Assembly: GCA_020634625.1 (NCBI GenBank)
Contig: JACKBJ010000002.1
Span: 124,001 to 188,000, forward strand
DNA: 64,000 nucleotides
DNA from: Caldilineae bacterium
GTDB taxonomy: Bacteria > Chloroflexota > Anaerolineae > Epilineales > Epilineaceae
Direction: 5' to 3'
Position 1 is the first letter of the stretch; every line of letters starts with the position of its first letter. The notes below the pieces were generated by a model. It was not told the DNA's origin. It searched no databases and worked only from the letters and a program-made list of their open reading frames with translations. Below, piece after piece: positions 1-8,289 of the stretch. Both the position numbers and the translations under genes were made by a program.

Positions 1-1
1 G

Positions 2-343
2 GCCGAGGGCCAGCGCGCCTTCGAGACCGGCCCGCGGCTGCTGCCCAACCTGCCGGTGATGATCCTCCTGACCGACGGCCTGCCCAACCGGGTGCCCTTC
101 GGCCCCGGCAGCGCCGAACCGGGCTGCCCGGATCAGGAGTGCACGGTGCTGCGGGCGGCCGAGCGGGCCCGGCAGGCCGGCACCCGCATCTACAGCATCG
201 GGCTCGGCCTGGGCGACGACCTGCTGCGGCCGCTGCTGGAGGGGATCGCCAGCGACCCGAGCATGGTCTACGTCGCGCCGGACGGCGAGGACCTCGAGGG
301 CATCTACCGGCAGATCGCGGGGCGGCTGTCCAGCTGTCCCTAG
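2..343 (+). CDS. C-terminal part of a von Willebrand factor A (vWA) domain protein (5' end outside window)
   Basis: The frame is open from the first bases of the window and stops at TAG 341-343, so only the last 113 residues are present. They contain the late vWA strand and metal-site motif (ILLTDGLPN), a loop with two cysteines (CPDQEC), the strand RIYSIGLG, and the closing helix ending in SSCP. The protein is a paralogue of the C-terminal vWA domain of the gene at 34631-38695, with matching LLTDG, IGLG, VYVAPDG and IYR elements. vWA domains are metal-dependent adhesion or binding modules, and this one is probably extracellular by analogy with its paralogue. The start and the other domains cannot be seen. 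It converges on the cyclase gene to its right. Confidence 0.85.
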   Translation, partial: AEGQRAFETGPRLLPNLPVMILLTDGLPNRVPFGPGSAEPGCPDQECTVLRAAERARQAGTRIYSIGLGLGDDLLRPLLEGIASDPSMVYVAPDGEDLEGIYRQIAGRLSSCP

Positions 344-367
344 CGGGCTCCGCGCCTTCGCGCTCCG

Positions 368-2503
368 CTACTTGACGGTCAAGCGGGTGACGCCGTCCCA
401 AGCCTCGGGCAAGCCCTGTTGGCGCAACCAGCGACAGCGTTCGATGAAGACCGCCGCGGCCTGGTCCCGCCCCCTCAAGGCGGCGAAGCCGGCCTCCGCG
501 CGATCGAGATCGCCGGCGCGGAAGTCGGCCAGCGCCGCGGCGTAGGCCTGGGCTTCGCTGCGCTTGCGCGTCCGGAGCTCCGCGTCCGGCTCGCCCTCCA
601 GAATCTCGAACACCCGGAGCGCCTGGCTGCGTCCCTTCACGACGACCGCATCCAGCTCGCAGGCCTGCCAGGCGCCCGGTGTCGCCCGGGACAGCGTGGT
701 TTCCGAGATCACGACCGGGGCGCCGTAGCGCTTGCACAAGCCCTCCACCCGCGCGGCGGTGTTGACGGCATCCGAGACGACGTTGGCATCCATGCGGGCC
801 GCGCCGCCGATGGTCCCGAGCATCACCCGGCCGCTGTGCAGGCCGAGGCCGATCCGCAGCGCCCGCTCGCCTTCGGCGATCCATCGGGCGTTGAACCCTT
901 CGAGCGCGGCCTGCATGTCGATCGCGGCCGCGACGGCCTCGGCGGCCTCGCCGGGAAAGAGCGCCAGGAAGCCGTCGCCGAGGTATTGGGCGACGAAGCC
1001 GCCCCGCGCGTCGATGCAGGGTTCCATCGACGCCAGAAAGCGGTTGATGAAGCGAAAGGTCGCTTCGGGGCTGCGCTGCTCCGAGAGGCGGCTGAAGTCG
1101 CGAATGTCACAGACCATGACCGTCGTCTCGATCGCCACGCCGTCTCCGCGCTGCACCTCGGTGATCCGCTCGCGGCCGAGCAGCTTGAGGAAGGCGGTGG
1201 GGACGAAGCGGGCCGATGCCCGATAGCTCTGGTCGAGCGCGTCGAGGCTGTCGGCGAAGCGCAGCGCCAGGATGACGGACATCCCCCCGCTCAGCAGCGC
1301 GGTGCCCGTCAGGCTCAGCCAAGGGCGCAGCTGGCCGTAGGCAGCCGGCAGGGTCAGGACGTTGTTGAAGGCATCGCCCAACCCCCATACGACCAGGGGG
1401 ACGAACCCGGGGAGCAGGATGGGCCAACCCGGCGTGCCCCGGCGCAGGGCTCGAACCAGCAGCCCCAGGCCGCAGACGGCGGCCAGCCCGTAGGCCAGGG
1501 GGATGAGACGCCACCAGGGATCCGCCGGCTGCAAGGCGCCGAACGCGCCGGCCAGCAGGAGGACGGCGATGGCGAGCTGGATCGGCCGGCGCCCGTGAAC
1601 CCCGACCAGCTCCGTCCCGAAGGCGAGCATCGCCGCATAGGCCGAACAGCGCATGAGAATGGAGAAGTGGGCGTAGAACCCGCTGGGATCGAAGAAGCCA
1701 AGGAACTGGCCGGCCTGCCAGCTCAGGTGCAGGCCGAGCAGCGAGGCGGCCAGGGCGAAGTAGCCCTGCTCCGGCGCGCGACGTCGCCGGTAGATGAGGG
1801 CATGCAGCAGGCCCAGCCCCGTCAGCAGCAGGCCGACGAAGAACTGGCCGAGGCCGCCCGGCTGTCGCCAACGCCGAAGCAGGAGCGCATCCAGGTAGAG
1901 CGGCAGGGTCTCGGCGGGCCCGAGGAGCAGGGCCGAGATCCGGCCGTCGTAGCGCGGGTGGAGGCCGGCCCAGACCCGCACCGCGACCAGGATCTCGCCG
2001 TCGGCGCTGGCTTCGACGGGCACCGGACCCTGGAAGGGCAGGGCCTTGCCGGGGACGCGCCGACTCGGATCGCCGTGGGCGACCACGCGTTGGCCGTCCA
2101 CGTAGATCTCGGCGGCATCGTTGACCTGCAACAGCCCGATGCCCAGCCGCATCCCGGGGTCTACGGCCAGACGTTGTCGATACCAGCCCAGTCCCCGATC
2201 CGGCCCGGCCTGCATGCGGCCCCAGGGCTGGCCGGGCTCGACCACCGGCCAGCGCGAGTCGTCGTAGTCGGGGGCGGCCCACCGGGGATCGTCGCCGGCG
2301 TGAAAGCGCCAGGCGCCATCCAGGACTTGGATCGCCTGCGGGCTGCCCGGGGCAAGCGCCTGCGCACGGACGGCTCCGCCCGAGATGGGGCCGGCCGCCA
2401 GGAACGCAAACAGCGACAGCCCGAGGGTCGCCGCGACCTTCGGTGACGGAAGCCTCGCGGTCTGAGGATCGGGCGCAGCCATGCGACGGCGCTCAGACGC
2501 CAT
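368..2503 (-). CDS. Membrane-bound class III adenylate/guanylate cyclase with 7TM sensor region
   Basis: The 711-residue protein begins with a signal-like segment, followed by an extracellular beta-sandwich region (about residues 55-200) and roughly seven membrane helices (about 215-415). This resembles the 7TMR-DISM receptor layout. The C-terminal class III cyclase domain (about 455-630) has both metal-binding aspartates (VCDIRDFS at about 463-471, YLGDGF at about 46-51) numbered relative to the domain, and the transition-state Asn/Arg in VSDAVNTAARVE. It is therefore probably active. The product, cAMP or cGMP, cannot be decided by eye. A short TPR-like tail follows. The ATG at 2503 overlaps the stop of the upstream aldehyde dehydrogenase; an ATG at 2482 is an alternative, and neither has a clear Shine-Dalgarno. 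The overlap suggests co-transcription with the dehydrogenase. Confidence 0.85.
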   Translation of the reverse strand: MASERRRMAAPDPQTARLPSPKVAATLGLSLFAFLAAGPISGGAVRAQALAPGSPQAIQVLDGAWRFHAGDDPRWAAPDYDDSRWPVVEPGQPWGRMQAGPDRGLGWYRQRLAVDPGMRLGIGLLQVNDAAEIYVDGQRVVAHGDPSRRVPGKALPFQGPVPVEASADGEILVAVRVWAGLHPRYDGRISALLLGPAETLPLYLDALLLRRWRQPGGLGQFFVGLLLTGLGLLHALIYRRRRAPEQGYFALAASLLGLHLSWQAGQFLGFFDPSGFYAHFSILMRCSAYAAMLAFGTELVGVHGRRPIQLAIAVLLLAGAFGALQPADPWWRLIPLAYGLAAVCGLGLLVRALRRGTPGWPILLPGFVPLVVWGLGDAFNNVLTLPAAYGQLRPWLSLTGTALLSGGMSVILALRFADSLDALDQSYRASARFVPTAFLKLLGRERITEVQRGDGVAIETTVMVCDIRDFSRLSEQRSPEATFRFINRFLASMEPCIDARGGFVAQYLGDGFLALFPGEAAEAVAAAIDMQAALEGFNARWIAEGERALRIGLGLHSGRVMLGTIGGAARMDANVVSDAVNTAARVEGLCKRYGAPVVISETTLSRATPGAWQACELDAVVVKGRSQALRVFEILEGEPDAELRTRKRSEAQAYAAALADFRAGDLDRAEAGFAALRGRDQAAAVFIERCRWLRQQGLPEAWDGVTRLTVK

Positions 2504-4997
2504 GCGGCAACCAGAGGTTCTTGACCTGGGTCGCCCGGCGCAGGCGCTCGCGCTCGAAGGCGGCGTCGCGGGCCAGCCAGTCGCGGGCTGGCGGCAGCTG
2601 CCAGGTCTGCTTGAGGTTACCGGCCGAGCGGGCCTCGCAGTCCCCGTTCAGGGCCGGGTCGAAGGCCGCGTCGCCGGCCAGCCAGAGCGCGTCGACGTCG
2701 TCGTGGTCGGCCAGCACCGGTGCCAGCTCGGCGCGGCTGCCGGTGATCAGGTTCAGGACGCCGGCCGGCAGGTCGGAGGTGTCGAGCACCTGGTAGAGCT
2801 CGGTGGCCACCAGCGGCGCGGCCTCGGAGGGCAACAGCACGACGCGGTTGCCGGTGGCCAGGAGCGGGCCGGCCAGGCCGAGCAGGGCCGCCAGGGGCGA
2901 GGCGTCTGGGCAGGCCAGGCCTACCACGCCCAAAGGTTCGTTGAGCGCGAGCACCAGGGCGCGCAAGGGGGTGTCGTGCACCGCGCCGTCCCATTTGTCG
3001 GCCCAGGCGGCCCAGGTGAAGCAGGCATCGACGCCGGCCTCGAGCTCGGCCGCGGCCGCGACCGGCGCGCAGCCGAGGCCCTCGGCGATGCGGGCGGCCA
3101 GGTCGTGGCGACGCGCCGCCAGGTTCTCGCCCAGGTAGTAGAGCACCTGGGCCCGGGCATGGCCGCTCCAGGTCGACCAGGCCGAAGCCGCGCGGGCAGC
3201 CTCGACCGCGTCGCGGAGGTCCTTCCGGTTGCCCTCGCCGACCTGGCCGAGCAGGCGGCCGTCCGGCGCGAGCACCCGCCGGCTGTAGCCGCCGTCGGGC
3301 CGGCGCTGCCGGCCGCCGATGTAGAGCTTGGCGGTGCGGTCGACCGGCGGCAGGGGGGCGGCGAGGTCGGGCGTCGCGGCGTTCGGTGACGCGGGGACCG
3401 CGGCGGTCGGGCCCCTTTGGTCGAGCTCGACAGTCCCGTCGACCGACCTCGCGATCCCGCGGTCGCCTGCGGCCAGGTCGCTCCCGCCCCCGGCCGCGTC
3501 CGGCCCGGCACCATCCTCAACCGCCGGCCCGACGACCGGCCGCAGGTAGGCCTCCAGGCCCTCGCGCCCGCCCTCGCGGCCGAAGCCGCTCTCCTGGTAG
3601 CCGCCGAAGCCGGCGGCGGCGTCGAACTGGTTGGTGCAGTTGACCCAGACCGTGCCGGCGCGGATCCGGCGCGCGACCTCCAGGGCCGTGTCCAGGTCCT
3701 GGCTCCAGACGCTGGCGGCCAGGCCGTAGCGGGTGTCGTTGGCCAGGGCGATGGCCTCGGCCGGCGAGCGGAAGGTCATCGAGACCAGCACCGGGCCGAA
3801 GATCTCCTCGCGGGCGATGATCGAGGCCGGCGCCACCTCGGTGAAGAGGGTCGGCGGGAAGAACCAGCCCTGCTCGGGCAGGGCCATTGCGGGCTGCCAG
3901 CGCTGGGCGCCCTCGGCCTCGCCGATGGCGCAGAGCTCGCGGATGCGCGCCAGCTGCACCGGCGCCACGATGGCCCCGATGTCGACGGCCTTGTCCAGCG
4001 GCGGACCCACGCGCAGCCGGCCCATGCGCGCCTTCAGCTTGGCGTGCAAGGTCTCGGCTACGCTCTCCTGCACCAGGAGCCGGCTGCCGGCGCAGCAGAC
4101 CTCACCCTGGTTGAGCCAGATCGCGTCGACCAGGCCCTCGACCGCGCTGTCCAGGTCGGCGTCCTCGAAGATCAGGAAGGGGCTCTTGCCGCCCAGCTCC
4201 AGGGTGAGGCCCTTGCCGCTGCCGGCGGTGGCGCGGCGCAGCTGGCGCCCGACCTCGGTCGAGCCGGTGAAGGCCAGCTTGTCCACGTCCGGGTGCTCGG
4301 CCAGCAGCGCGCCGCTGCGGCCGTCGCCGGTGACCAGGTTGAAGACCCCCGGCGGCAGGCCGGCCTCGGCCGCCAGCTCGGCCAGCAGCAGCGCGCCGAG
4401 CGGCGTGTGCTCGGCCGGCTTGAGCACCACCGTGTTGCCGCAGGCCAGGGCCGGCGCCAGCTTCCAGGCCAGCATCAGGAGCGGGAAGTTCCAAGGGATG
4501 ACCTGCGCGCAGACGCCCCGCGGCTCGCGGCCGGCCAGCTCGGTCTCGGCCAGCTGGGCCCAGCCGGCGTGGTGGTAGAAGTGCCGCGCCACCAGCGGGA
4601 CGTCGATGTCGCGGCTCTCGCGGATGGGCTTGCCGTTGTCCAGGCTCTCGAGCGTGGCCAGCAGGCGGGCGTTGCGCTGCACGATCCGGGCCAGGGCGTA
4701 GAGGTGGCGGGCGCGGGCCGCGCCCGGGAGCGCGCGCCAGGCGGGCAGGGCGGCGCGGGCGGCGGCCACCGCCGCGTCCACGTCGGCGGCGTCGCCCTGG
4801 GCGACCCGCGCCAGGGGCTGGCCGTCGGCCGGGTTGAAGACCTCCAGGCGCTCGCCGGCGGCCGGCGGCATCCGCCGGCCGTCGACCCAGTGGTCGAAGT
4901 CGGGACCGGAGGCCGCGATCCAGGCGCGGGCCGCCGCATCCGACTCGGGCGCCGGCGCGTAGTCCAGGCTCTCGAAGGCCTCGTCGAGGCTGCTCAC
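2493..4997 (-). CDS. ALDH16-type aldehyde dehydrogenase: active N-terminal ALDH domain fused to a degenerate ALDH domain
   Basis: The 834-residue protein probably oxidises an aldehyde with NAD(P)+. The first domain (about 20-500) carries the full catalytic set: PWN at 168-170, the KPAEH lysine 193, general base E267 in LELGGKS, and Cys301/302 in GEVCCAG. An Ala/Gly/Asp-rich linker (about 505-560) leads to a second ALDH-like domain (about 560-834). That domain keeps the fold-level motifs but has no PWN, no ELGGKS and no catalytic Cys. This matches the ALDH16 family, in which the second domain is non-catalytic. A GTG start at 4997 is preferred because AGGAG lies about 9 bases upstream; the open frame continues further only because the DNA is G+C-rich. 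deoC lies 140 bp upstream, a pairing that suits removal of an aldehyde from deoxyribose-phosphate breakdown. Confidence 0.88.
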   Translation of the reverse strand: MSSLDEAFESLDYAPAPESDAAARAWIAASGPDFDHWVDGRRMPPAAGERLEVFNPADGQPLARVAQGDAADVDAAVAAARAALPAWRALPGAARARHLYALARIVQRNARLLATLESLDNGKPIRESRDIDVPLVARHFYHHAGWAQLAETELAGREPRGVCAQVIPWNFPLLMLAWKLAPALACGNTVVLKPAEHTPLGALLLAELAAEAGLPPGVFNLVTGDGRSGALLAEHPDVDKLAFTGSTEVGRQLRRATAGSGKGLTLELGGKSPFLIFEDADLDSAVEGLVDAIWLNQGEVCCAGSRLLVQESVAETLHAKLKARMGRLRVGPPLDKAVDIGAIVAPVQLARIRELCAIGEAEGAQRWQPAMALPEQGWFFPPTLFTEVAPASIIAREEIFGPVLVSMTFRSPAEAIALANDTRYGLAASVWSQDLDTALEVARRIRAGTVWVNCTNQFDAAAGFGGYQESGFGREGGREGLEAYLRPVVGPAVEDGAGPDAAGGGSDLAAGDRGIARSVDGTVELDQRGPTAAVPASPNAATPDLAAPLPPVDRTAKLYIGGRQRRPDGGYSRRVLAPDGRLLGQVGEGNRKDLRDAVEAARAASAWSTWSGHARAQVLYYLGENLAARRHDLAARIAEGLGCAPVAAAAELEAGVDACFTWAAWADKWDGAVHDTPLRALVLALNEPLGVVGLACPDASPLAALLGLAGPLLATGNRVVLLPSEAAPLVATELYQVLDTSDLPAGVLNLITGSRAELAPVLADHDDVDALWLAGDAAFDPALNGDCEARSAGNLKQTWQLPPARDWLARDAAFERERLRRATQVKNLWLPHGV

Positions 4998-5137
4998 GGT
5001 GCGCGCTCCTGGTCGGGTTCGGGATGCGGTCGGGTCGGCGTCGGTCGGTAGCGGTTGGCTCGGTGACTCGGTGATCGCGGTGGCGCGGGCGGGGGCGTGA
5101 CTCGGGCCGCCGGGCCGCGGGCCAGCCGGCCGGCGGC

Positions 5138-6148
5138 TCAGCCGAGCGGGTGGCGGCGGTAGGAGGAGTAGCGCCCGGTGGCGCGGTGCTCGAGCTGGCG
5201 TTCGATGTCGGCCAGGACCGAGCTGGCGCCCAGGCGCAGGGAGCCTGGATGCACCCGCTCGGGGCCCAGCTCCTCGCGCACCAGGCGCAGCCAGGCCAGG
5301 GCGTCCTTGGCCGTCGCGATGCCGCCGGCCGGCTTGAAGCCGCAGGCGACGCCGCTTCGGGCCTCGTAGTCGCGCAGGGCTCGCAGCATGACCAGGCCCA
5401 CCGGCAGGGTGGCGTTGACCCGCTCCTTGCCGGTCGAGGTCTTGATGAAGTCGGAGCCGGCCTGCAGGCAGACCCGGCTGGCGGCGGCCACCTGGGTCAG
5501 GCTCGCCAGCTCGCCGGTGGCCAGGATGGTCTTCATGCTGGCCGGGCCGCAGGCCGCCTTGCAGGCCGCCACCTCGTCGTACAGCTGCTGCCAGCGGCCG
5601 GTCAGCGCCAGCGGCCGGTGGATCACGATGTCGATCTCGGTTGCGCCGGCCTCGACCGCCGCCCGCACCTGGTCCAGGCGCAGGCCCAGCGGCAGCTGGC
5701 CGGCGGGGAAGCCGGTCGAGACCGCGCAGACCCCGATGCCGCTGCCGGCCAGGACTCGCACCACCGTCGGCACCTGGGCGCTGTAGACGCAGACCGCCGC
5801 CACCCGCGGGGCGATGTCGCCGGCGCCCAAGGCCTCGAGCAGATCGGGGCGGATCGGCTGGCGGGCCTTGCCGCAGAGCCGTCCGACCCGGCCGGCGGTG
5901 TCGTCGCCGGCCAGCGTGGTCAGGTCGAGCAGGCCGATGGCCTTGAGCAGCCAGGCCGTCTGCGCCAGGCCCTTGATCGCCCGCCGCGGCGCCAGGCTGG
6001 CCGCCCGGCGCTCGACCGCGCTGCGGTTGACGCGCGTGGCCAGGGCCCAGTCCAGGTCCAGCGGCTGGCCGGGGTTGCGGACCCCGTCGACCGGGCGCCC
6101 GGTCGGGACGGTGCCGTCCGTGATCGACCCTGGCCGCGGATCCCGCAT
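5138..6148 (-). CDS. deoC: Deoxyribose-phosphate aldolase
   Basis: DeoC cleaves 2-deoxyribose 5-phosphate to glyceraldehyde 3-phosphate and acetaldehyde in the cytoplasm, during deoxynucleoside catabolism. The 336-residue protein has the Schiff-base lysine 236 in FIKTSTGKE, the second active-site lysine 272 in KPAGGI, and an acidic residue in EIDIVI near 173. The roughly 60-residue N-terminal extension, compared with the short E. coli enzyme, is typical of the long DeoC form found next to aldehyde dehydrogenases. The ALDH16-type gene downstream could oxidise the acetaldehyde released, which is an inference from gene order. The membrane-protein gene upstream ends 12 bp before this start, so the genes are probably co-transcribed. 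Confidence 0.93.
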   Translation of the reverse strand: MRDPRPGSITDGTVPTGRPVDGVRNPGQPLDLDWALATRVNRSAVERRAASLAPRRAIKGLAQTAWLLKAIGLLDLTTLAGDDTAGRVGRLCGKARQPIRPDLLEALGAGDIAPRVAAVCVYSAQVPTVVRVLAGSGIGVCAVSTGFPAGQLPLGLRLDQVRAAVEAGATEIDIVIHRPLALTGRWQQLYDEVAACKAACGPASMKTILATGELASLTQVAAASRVCLQAGSDFIKTSTGKERVNATLPVGLVMLRALRDYEARSGVACGFKPAGGIATAKDALAWLRLVREELGPERVHPGSLRLGASSVLADIERQLEHRATGRYSSYRRHPLG

Positions 6149-6160
6149 GCTTCGGGCCGG

Positions 6161-6856
6161 CTAGGCGGAGGCCGGCTCGCGCCCAGCGGCGCGGGCCAGC
6201 GGCAGGATGTAGCAGAGCCCGATGGCGCTCGGCGCGGTCAGGACGGCGGCCACCAGGCTGGCCGACCAGCTGGGCTCGGCCGGGCTGTCGAGCAGGCTCC
6301 AGAAGCCCGCGGCGGCGCCGGCGGCGATGCCGGTCAGCGCCGCGACGGCCAGGGCCTGCAGGAAGCCGACGCTCCACCAGGCCAGGAGCGGCGGTCGGTC
6401 GGCGTCGCTCCAGGCGAAGCAGCCGGCCAGCTCCGGTCGGAGCTCGGACGCGCGGGCCTTGATGCGGTTGAGGCCGGTGATGCTCGACATCCAGGCCAGG
6501 CGCAGCTTGGCCAGCTGCAGCAGGGTCAGCCCGCCGTGCAGCGCGATGAGCAGGAAGAGCCCGACGAAGACGCGCTGCACCTCGACGATCGAGACCCGGG
6601 CCGGATCCAGCTGCGAGGAGTAGATGGCGGCGATGAGGGTCGCGAAGGTCACCAGGAAGAGCTGCGAGGCGCGGGCGCGGTCCTCGTTGGCCTGGAAGGC
6701 GGTCTGGGCGACGTAGGCGTACTCGGCCACGACCAGCTCGAAGCCGCCGGACGAGCCCGAGGACGGCAGCGGTGGCCGTGCGAGCGGGCTGCCAGGCGTC
6801 GGCTCGGGCGCCATTGCGGGCGCTGCCTCGGGCGGCTTCGCGGACGGCTCGGGCAT
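6161..6856 (-). CDS. Uncharacterised four-helix membrane protein
   Basis: This 231-residue protein was not recognised as a named family. A Pro/Ala-rich N-terminal stretch (about 45 residues) precedes a conserved-looking helix with AYVAQTAFQANEDRARASQ. Four hydrophobic segments follow: FLVTFATLIAAIY, VFVGLFLLIALHGGL, a long one with ALAVAALTGIAAGAAAGF, and a last one ending AIGLCYILPL. A charged cytoplasmic-like loop lies between helices 2 and 3. The ATG at 6856 was chosen over an upstream ATG at 6961 because GGGAG lies 8-12 bases before it. The gene is first in the deoC-ALDH-cyclase run and is divergent from the ABC transporter. No function is proposed. Confidence 0.65.
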   Translation of the reverse strand: MPEPSAKPPEAAPAMAPEPTPGSPLARPPLPSSGSSGGFELVVAEYAYVAQTAFQANEDRARASQLFLVTFATLIAAIYSSQLDPARVSIVEVQRVFVGLFLLIALHGGLTLLQLAKLRLAWMSSITGLNRIKARASELRPELAGCFAWSDADRPPLLAWWSVGFLQALAVAALTGIAAGAAAGFWSLLDSPAEPSWSASLVAAVLTAPSAIGLCYILPLARAAGREPASA

Positions 6857-6960
6857 CCTGGGCTCCCTTCGGCCTTCGGCTCGGGGTGACGAGCGCCGCG
6901 CTGGCGCCTCGCCGTCGCCCGATTGTACCAGCCTTCGGCCGGGCGGTGACCGGAATTCCA

Positions 6961-6989
6961 TTGACAGCCCCGACGGCCGGGCCTAGACT
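6961..6989 (+). promoter_or_regulatory. Sigma-70-type promoter of the ABC exporter operon
   Basis: TTGACA at 6961-6966 and TAGACT at 6984-6989 are separated by 17 bases and lie about 70 bases before the ATG at 7057. The -35 box is a perfect match. Confidence 0.75.
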
Positions 6990-7056
6990 CGGTGGGTCGA
7001 TCGATTCCCCGCGTCCTCGCGGCTCGAGGGCCGGCCCTGCCCAGGAGGCATCGCCC

Positions 7057-8289
7057 ATGCGTGGCCTCGTCAGCCTGGCCTGGCGCAACCTGTGGCGCAA
7101 CTGGCGCCGCACCGCCATCGCCCTGGTGGCCATCGTGCTCGGCTTGATGCTGCTGCTCCTGATGGATGGCTTCATTCAGGGCTCCGACCGGGCCATCTTC
7201 GGCAATGCCGTGCGGCTCTATGGCGGCAACGTGATGGTTCACGCGACCGGCTACCGCGAGCGCGCCAGCCGCCTGCCGCTCCTGCCGCTGGAGGACCCCG
7301 ACGCCGTGATCGCGGCGGCCGAGGCGAGGCCCGAGGTGCTGCACGCCAGCCGGCGCCTCAACAGCAGCGGCCTGGTCGGCGGCAGCGGCGGCAAGAGCCA
7401 GGGCGTGCTCATCCACGGCATCGAGCCGGAACGCGAGGCCGAGTACAGCATCGTCGCCGAGGGCGTCACGGAAGGGCGCTTCCTGCTCGAGGGCGAGGGC
7501 GATGCGATCCTGATCGGACGCGGGTTGGCCGAGCGCCTCGAGATCGGGGTCGGCGACCGCATCGAGCTGATCGCGCGCGGCCGCGGCGAGGCCCTCCACC
7601 AGCGCGGGGTGATGGTGGTCGGCATCTTCGACCTGGGCATGCGCGAGGCCGAACGGGGCATGGTCTTCGTCACGCTGGGCGAGGCGCAGGACCTCTTCCG
7701 GCTGCGCGATGGGGTGAGCGAGGTGGCCATCACGCTGGACGAGCTCGGACGCGAGCAGCCGACGATCGATGCGCTGCAGGCCGCGCTGCCCGGCTACGAG
7801 ATCGATTCCTGGGACAGCCTGCGGCCGGAGTTCAAGCAGCTGCTCGAGACCAAGGCCGGCTTCACCGGCTTCATCGGCTTCGTGGTGCTCCTGATCGCCT
7901 GCATCGGCGTCTTGAACATGATGCTGATGAGCGTCTTCGAGCGCACCCGCGAGATGGGCATCCTGGCCGCGCTGGGCATGAAGGGCCGGCAGGTGATGGC
8001 CCTCTTCCTGATCGAGGGCGCCCTGGTGGGCGTCCTGGGCGCCCTGATCGGCTGCGGCCTGGGCTGGGCCGTCGTGTCGCTGCTGGGGCGGGTCGGCATG
8101 GGCTTCGGCGAGATCGAGGGCATGGGCGAGATCACGGCCCTGATGGGCAGTCGGATCTACCCCTGGCTGAACCCGGTCGGCATCCTGGGGCGCGGCCTGG
8201 CGGTGACCCTGATCGCCATGCTGGCCTCCTTCTACCCGGCCTGGACGGCGTCGCGCAAGCAACCGGCGGAGGTCCTGCACCATGTCTAG
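7057..8289 (+). CDS. ABC transporter permease, FtsX/MacB/LolC-E family (first of two)
   Basis: The 410-residue inner-membrane protein has one N-terminal membrane helix (about 15-38), a large extracytoplasmic domain (about 45-270) of the MacB periplasmic-core type, and three C-terminal helices (about 270-300, 315-350, 380-400). Cytoplasmic loops ERTREMGILAALGM and YPAWTASR are typical of FtsX-like permeases. Such proteins work as mechanotransmitters rather than classical channels. They export lipoproteins, peptides or lipids with a dedicated ATPase. CAGGAGG at 7042-7048 sets the ATG start. The gene overlaps the second permease by 8 bases. The substrate is unknown. Confidence 0.9.
   Translation: MRGLVSLAWRNLWRNWRRTAIALVAIVLGLMLLLLMDGFIQGSDRAIFGNAVRLYGGNVMVHATGYRERASRLPLLPLEDPDAVIAAAEARPEVLHASRRLNSSGLVGGSGGKSQGVLIHGIEPEREAEYSIVAEGVTEGRFLLEGEGDAILIGRGLAERLEIGVGDRIELIARGRGEALHQRGVMVVGIFDLGMREAERGMVFVTLGEAQDLFRLRDGVSEVAITLDELGREQPTIDALQAALPGYEIDSWDSLRPEFKQLLETKAGFTGFIGFVVLLIACIGVLNMMLMSVFERTREMGILAALGMKGRQVMALFLIEGALVGVLGALIGCGLGWAVVSLLGRVGMGFGEIEGMGEITALMGSRIYPWLNPVGILGRGLAVTLIAMLASFYPAWTASRKQPAEVLHHV

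Noticed and set aside
5000..7175. Open frame upstream of the ALDH16 gene that would extend it to 1560 residues
   Set aside because: It runs antisense-free through deoC and the membrane-protein gene in another frame and encodes only Arg/Pro/Gly-rich low-complexity sequence. The GTG at 4997 has a good Shine-Dalgarno and begins the domain.
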